Assembly: GCA_015680905.1 (NCBI GenBank)
Contig: CM027381.1
Location: 17,089,501-17,153,500, forward strand
DNA from: Coptis chinensis
Taxonomy: Eukaryota > Streptophyta > Magnoliopsida > Ranunculales > Ranunculaceae
Direction of reading: 5' to 3'
DNA length: 64,000 nucleotides
The first letter of the stretch is position 1. Each line of letters opens with the position of its first letter. The position numbers and the translations under genes were made by a program. The notes under the pieces were generated by a model. That model was not told where the DNA came from, did not search any database, and saw nothing but the letters and a program-made list of their open reading frames with translations. Positions 59,273-64,000 of this stretch are shown here, piece by piece.

Positions 59273-60457
59273 AATTGGGTGTTCCTAATCCCTAATTGTT
59301 CATGGTAATCTCTACCAACTAACAACTAGCATGTGAAGCAATCAAACCCATTCTCATAGTGAAGTAATTACTTTCTAGATTGGAATAGAAAATTACGACT
59401 ATTCTATGCTAACAACAATCAAGCTTTCATCAAGGCTTTCTCAAACCCCTCTAATGGAGGTTTAGCCTAGAGTCATCAAACTATCTTTTTCAATTGAATT
59501 TAAACAAGACATAATATTAAAGATTGTAAATTTACTTATTTGATCTAATCAATAATAATCTTATGATTCCAAATGAACTAAAACAAGATTAAGAACTAAT
59601 TTAGAAGTATGATTATGATTTAACTAATTATGAAATGAAGACAAACTAATTTATAAATTTAACAATACTAAAACTAAATAAGAATTTAATCAATAAACTA
59701 AATCGGAATTAAAAACTAATACTTTATTATAAAACTAAATTTGATTCTAAAATAATAATCTACTTGTTTAAACACTAATTAATTGAAAGGTAAAACTAGA
59801 TCTAAAACAAAATATGAAAACTAATTAATGGAGAGAAAACTAGATTTACAATTATTCACTAATGGCTACCTAATTTTCTACTTGCTTCCGAGTTAAGTCT
59901 TGTGTGTTGAAATGAAGGAGACTAGATCCACATTTTCATGCATAGGCTGAGGAGCCATGTTTTGGGCCGGAAAATCGATACCCGGAGCCCAAAGCCCAAT
60001 TTCTTCAGTCCACAGAGCCCTTTTCAGCTGGATTTGACTTCACTAGACTTTTCATCCACTTTTGCTCCTCTGATTGGGTCAAGGCTTAGACCGTTGGAAA
60101 GCTCTTTCCGAGTGACATAAGGTAGGCTCAATTCCGAGGTCTGAGTCCAAAGGCATGGCCTTCGGAAGTTCTGCTAACTTTGTTTTTTTTCGTTGACTTT
60201 GACTTTTCACTTTTAGCTTTTAATCGCTTTTTAAAAGCTTTTTCTCCTTGAATCTTGGTCTTTAATCACAGAACTTCTTAGCAACCAACCCTTACTCCTT
60301 TATCTCGCTAAATTGACACATTTCTATACATAATTGACTCCAATGCCTGAAATACATAAAAGTACGTAATCAACATTAACTCTTATTTATTACTCGTATA
60401 ATTGGTCTAAAAGTATTATTGTTAAGTGGTTAAAACTACAGTTTTGGGCTCTTATCA
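59273..60457 (-). repeat. Element B 5' LTR, right part
   Basis: Matches 31756-33328 from its base 390 or so to its end. It completes the LTR begun at 39312-39716. Its outer end has the duplication CTTGT. Confidence 0.75.
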
Positions 60458-60462
60458 CTTGT

Positions 60463-61367
60463 TGCATGAGTACCTGTCTATGAAGGTCCTAAATAATTCT
60501 TCTGAAGACCTGATCTAACGCTCAGGTAATCTATGATACCACTGGAGCGTTGATCTAGACCGGGAAGCTTTGTACTCCTGACACATGATATGGTCATATC
60601 TCTCATATTGTCCCATAGTGGCACGATACCTAAATACGTGATCGACCGGATCTGACTTGCCATTAAAAATACTGAACTTTGGTTGTCTGTACCCACGGGG
60701 GTATGGCTTCCTCATCACCCATGATGCAAAAAGAGATATGCCTGCTCCCATTATGGCGGATTGAACAAGGGAGTCTTGCACCCTTGCCTGTCATCTGATG
60801 CATCTGACGGATCAGGTCATTCTTCTCAGTTTCCCATGCACTTTCTTTGGTAGAAAGTTTCTTGTTCTGAGTTCTTTTTTGATGTCGAGGGTCGACATCA
60901 CGATCCTGGTCAGTGGACTCCGGCTCTGAGGCTATTCCTGAGTCCTCATCTGAGTTGCTGTATTCTTACTCGGATAGCTTCGTGCGGCCGGGTCCCCACG
61001 CCTTGGGTTCCTAGTGCGACCGGCCGGAGGTCGCCATCATCGAGATCGATGAGTGGCTCCTTCCCCGTGGGGACCGATATAAGTGCCTTAGCAACTGTAA
61101 TTCTCGCTCAAGGTTGCTCCTTTGTTGTTCTAGAGCCTGCACCGCTTGGCTCGCCTGAACAGACTCTAGGTTGGTGAGGACAACATTCTTGCCATTTTAA
61201 TGTTCCTCCTGAGTGTTATTCCTGGGACCTATTCCATGAACAACTGGTTCATCGGTGTTGGTTATTGGTCCTTGGGGGGGATCATTCGCATCTTGGCGAC
61301 CGACCCCTTCGATCTCGCGGTTTCTTCTTCGATGGCGGGCGACGCCGTGGGTAAATAGCGTCACCAT
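60463..61367 (-). pseudogene. Tat gag, N-terminal part
   Basis: Starts MVTLFTHGVARHRRRNREIE at 61367, continues with a coiled-coil-like region (LESVQASQAVQALEQQRSNL), acidic and serine-rich stretches, then the capsid start with PWVQTTKVQYF-like or, in the other register, PRGYRQPKFSIFNGKSDPVD, YRATMGQYERYDHIMCQE and LQWYHRLPE (60720-60520). Stops at about 61200 (EEH*) and 60513 break it. The frame runs into the B insertion at 60462 and resumes at 31750 (KHQPKR). Confidence 0.78.
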
Positions 61368-61450
61368 TCGTTTTCTTTGCTCCTACCATCACAACAGTAA
61401 AAGTTTTTAGAATAAATTAATCGTTCAAAACGAATATTTACCTGCTTTCG

Positions 61451-61468
61451 TCCCCACAGACGGCGCCA
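61451..61468 (-). promoter_or_regulatory. Tat primer-binding site
   Basis: The minus strand reads TGGCGCCGTCTGTGGGGA, five bases inside the LTR end. The first nine bases pair with a tRNA ending CGGCGCCA. This fixes the right-hand LTR as the 5' LTR. Confidence 0.75.
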
Positions 61469-61473
61469 AAAGA

Positions 61474-61980
61474 TGTAGGGGAAATTCCAAGTATCCCCCT
61501 GATCTGGAATCCTTTGCTAAATAGATAAGGGATGAGATGATGTTTAGTTTAGGGTTGAACCGTTTGACAGCTACCTACGTATCTCCTTTGTTCTATTAGA
61601 GAATCAAAACCTATTTTGTGTAGTTCCTAAGAGCGAATCCCTATGGTTTATATAGGAAGGGTGACGAGAGTCCTAGGGTTAAGGCTGTCCTCACCGCTTG
61701 TGAGTTCCCTTCCATCTTTGGACTCTGCTTTCCTATTTGGATTCCTCTTCTTATGGAAGGCTGAATCTATACTATATCTTGTGAGAGGTAAGTTTGCTTG
61801 TTGATCATAATGTCCCATCGTGTATGGGAAGATTATATCTAAAAGGTAACTCCTAAGATATATCATCATCAAAGATCGCCATCTTCGGTTTTCTTTTGTT
61901 CGAGAACTGCCTATATCAGTTCCTAACGATCGGGTAATGTTATGTTTGAAGCGGTCGGTCACTATGTGCTCGACACATGT
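61474..61980 (-). repeat. Tat element 5' LTR, truncated
   Basis: 507 bp matching the first three quarters of 9905-10587 with many substitutions. Similarity stops at 61980 (CACATGT), so about 170 bp of the LTR's minus-sense start are missing. A TATA box CCTATATAAACC (minus) is at 61645-61656. Confidence 0.85.
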
Positions 61981-62870
61981 CACATCGTTCCAATTTCTAA
62001 ACAATTAAAAAAAAAGAATAATTGAAATATAAATATCTCAACCATCACTTGGTTCAATTGTCTAAAACCCGTGCTATGACGGGGATACAACACATGTCAA
62101 AACCTAAAACCCACATCACAACAGATCAACTTAACAAATGTAAATCTCCAATTTCCTCAACTATCACTTTATTAAAAACTTTCTTCCATCCCAATACAAA
62201 CATAAACAAACTTTAAGAATAACAGGTCTTCAACATTGTATTTCATGTCATATGAAAAAATGTAACCTACGTTATTACATCCTTCCAAAAGATCGACCTA
62301 ATAAACTAAACTCCCGACCGCTCCAAAGAGAATCCCAATCACACGCCCTTGATTCCACTGCCTTCCACCTATGTTCCCAAAGAACACACCCACGCTGCCA
62401 AAACAAAGCAAACATGGGTCAGATATTGAATTTGCTAGTATGAGTAGACTAAATACATATAAACATTTCAAAACTTTTCTTATCCCACTCACACTTTAAC
62501 TCTATCATAACCTAATCATTCACAAAATGAAGATGTGTAGTTCCGTCATTTCAACCGGCATAGCTTCTTCCCAAGCAAAACTTCCATTATATAACTCATT
62601 ATAATAACTCGTTTTAATATCTAAACCATTGAATTTAAAACTTACCGATATCCATTGTCAGATAAGGGGTAGGACCGCGTCCAGACAAAAAATATTATTA
62701 AGTCCTACCCTCCCGCAAAAAGAAAGTTAGCAATTTTATATAATATGTGTAGATATCCTATAGGTATTCCAATGCAAGCCCAAATACACTCGCATAATCA
62801 AATTAATTTATCTTATTAATTAATCAATTACTTTTCTTATACACATATTTCACAACCTATGTACCTTAGG
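61981..62870. other. AT-rich flank, nothing recognised
   Basis: No continuation of the LINE that flanks the Tat element on the left, and no coding frame with family resemblance. 62662-62716 has an inverted pair GGGTAGGAC / GTCCTACCC. It may be the non-coding part of another element that continues past the window. Confidence 0.35.
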
Positions 62871-62871
62871 T

Positions 62872-63095
62872 CATTCCCGCCACATTCAAGGAATACCCAA
62901 CCTTACATTCCCCGACACTCAAGGAATACAACTAACCCCAAGCAAGGCTTAATACCTTAGTTCCTCTCTAGGGTAGTCCAAACAATCTGGTCATTCATGG
63001 CACATTCAATGAATACCCGGGTCATTCATGGCACATTCAATGAATACCCATAGATAACGCTAACAGGCCATTTATGGCACATTCAATAAATGCCC
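62872..63095. repeat. Hairpin-forming 30-bp repeats
   Basis: Two nearly adjacent copies of a 30-bp unit (GGTCATTCATGGCACATTC then AATGAATACCC at 62989-63018 and 63020-63049), a third with three changes at 63066-63095 and degenerate ones at 62872-62940. Each unit can fold on itself because GGT(C)ATTCAT pairs with ATGAATACC. Confidence 0.65.
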
Positions 63096-63399
63096 ACCTA
63101 ACATATGACATCAACAGTCATAAAACTTAATTCTAAAAATTAAGACGTGGAGAGTTCTAAAAGAGTGCGGTAAATTTATTTACGCATTATTGAACTTTAT
63201 TTTATATATCATTTAAGATAACGAATGCGTATCTTGATTCCTGTATTTTTGATTTACGCGTTATTAATTTCATGGATGTCTAAGTGTCAACGTTGTATAT
63301 CCTAAAATACTGCACAAACACATATTAGTTAATACACGTACACACGTATATATAGAAAGGTCTTAGCCTAAAGCCAACCATGCTAATAGCCCTAGACCT

Positions 63400-63910
63400 A
63401 TCTTAATAGCCCAAATCATAATTCGAGTTAAAAGTCAACTCTGGTCAACGGTCAAAGTCAACTCTGGTCAAAGTCAACACGTCATTGTCAAAGTCAAACT
63501 GTCGTTTTCATGTTCGACAGGTTCATGGTCATAGCCATGGTTCATGGCTAAGGTCAAAGGTGCATGGCTCATGGGCTCATGGTTAAAGCTATGGTTCGGA
63601 CCCAACTGGCCAAGCCCAAACCTTAGAACCCGAAAGACTAAACATTGGAAAACCCAAACAGATCTATTTTAAGTCCAATGGACTGGCCCCAAGCAATATT
63701 TGAAACGGGCCCAAAAGCTGTTAAGTGGTTCGGTCCAAAAATTGAACTAAAGCCGGTCCAAAAACTTAACTTAAACCGGTCCACAAAACTTAATTAAATC
63801 GGGCCCAAACAAAACAAATGAAATTGGCCCAAACTTTAATTTAACTGGTCCACAAACTTAATATAGAATCCGGGCCCAAACAAAACCAAAAGGGTTTGGC
63901 CCAAGGCCCA
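63400..63910. repeat. GTCAAAGTCAAC and GGTCCA/GGCCCA-type short repeats
   Basis: 63425-63500 repeats (G)GTCAAAGTCAAC; 63530-63600 repeats CATGG(C/T)T; 63725-63900 repeats (C)GGTCCA(A/C)AAACTTAA and GGGCCCAAAC about every 27-30 bp. Such runs are common in non-coding ends of plant LTR elements; the parent element is not identifiable here. Confidence 0.5.
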
Positions 63911-64000
63911 AAGCCCAAACCGAAATTGTTATGCTCATCTTCCCTCCACCAACAGACCACCAAAATCCGCCACCACACCTTCTACACAACCACCCATTTC

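Larger units (their letters stand above)
31756..60457 (-). mobile_element. Compound insertion: element B (minus) with elements D, E and two solo LTRs inside
   Basis: The outer ends are LTR termini TGATAAACG (31756) and GGGCTCTTATCA (60457), with the 5-bp duplication CTTGT on both sides (31751-31755 and 60458-60462). Element B proper is 31756-39716 plus 59273-60457; everything from about 39717 to 59272 lies inside its 5' LTR. B keeps the 3' LTR, ORF3, ORF2 and the first codons of gag but lacks the rest of gag and protease. No pol is present in any part. Confidence 0.8.
9905..61980 (-). mobile_element. Tat-lineage Ty3/gypsy LTR retrotransposon, heavily nested, minus strand
   Basis: LTRs at 9905-10587 and 61474-61980 flank gag, protease, RT, RNase H, a second RNase H and integrase, all on the minus strand. 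The primer-binding site lies next to the right-hand LTR and the polypurine tract next to the left-hand LTR, so the 5' end is on the right. The second RNase H and the antisense gene near the 3' LTR are marks of the Tat group. Removing the two nested blocks leaves about 11.0 kb. The LTRs differ at many positions and pol holds several stops, so this is an old copy. The right LTR is truncated, so no target duplication can be shown. Confidence 0.85.

Noticed and set aside
9905..61980. An integrated plant pararetrovirus
   Set aside because: The presence of LTRs, a primer-binding site, integrase and target duplications shows LTR retrotransposons. No movement protein or coat protein motif was seen.
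62022..62492. Short frames on both strands right of the Tat element
   Set aside because: 60-65 residues each, no motif, and the length is expected by chance in AT-rich DNA.

Overview
The window is plant nuclear DNA, most likely from a eudicot and from gene-poor, repeat-rich chromatin. It is AT-rich and consists almost entirely of transposable elements inserted into one another. The lineages are plant-specific (Tat and Athila Ty3/gypsy, CACTA, a plant LINE). The only recognisable cellular coding sequence is a broken fragment of nuclear glutamyl-tRNA reductase (HEMA). I saw no intact cellular gene, no rRNA or tRNA gene and no bacterial features. The species cannot be fixed from the sequence.

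Layout. 1-1125 ends in the right terminus of a CACTA transposon. A decayed LINE (1472-1560 and 7461-9904) is split by a second CACTA element (1561-7457, 3-bp target duplication ATG) that carries captured gene fragments. From 9905 to 61980 lies one Tat-lineage retrotransposon on the minus strand. It is about 11.0 kb once its insertions are removed: gag, protease, RT, RNase H, a second RNase H and integrase, plus a gene on the opposite strand with its own TATA box and two GT-AG introns. Two insertions break it. Element A (11616-23977, duplication GTGGA) lies in the antisense gene, and a 28.7-kb compound block (31756-60457, duplication CTTGT) lies in gag.

Element A and the parts of the compound block (here called B, D and E, with two solo LTRs) belong to one family. 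Their LTRs begin TGATAA and end TTATCA. They carry Athila-like gag-protease, and in the place of reverse transcriptase and integrase they carry two extra ORFs, ORF2 and ORF3, which resemble each other in layout. Only A keeps gag-pro, ORF2 and ORF3 together; B keeps ORF2 and ORF3, D keeps gag-pro, E keeps gag-pro and ORF3. Purine tracts like the one that primes plus-strand synthesis recur after the coding blocks. Several copies have a 76-bp minisatellite in the leader.

Inferred order of events: LINE first; then the CACTA element and the Tat element into the LINE; A and B into the Tat element; D, E and the solo LTRs inside B. From 61981 to the end I recognise only short hairpin-forming and GGTCCA/GGCCCA-type repeats. 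Frameshifts are frequent; some may be sequencing or assembly errors, which cannot be judged here. No gene in the window looks fully intact, and the most intact coding stretches are gag, protease and ORF3 of element E and the 3' half of the antisense gene.
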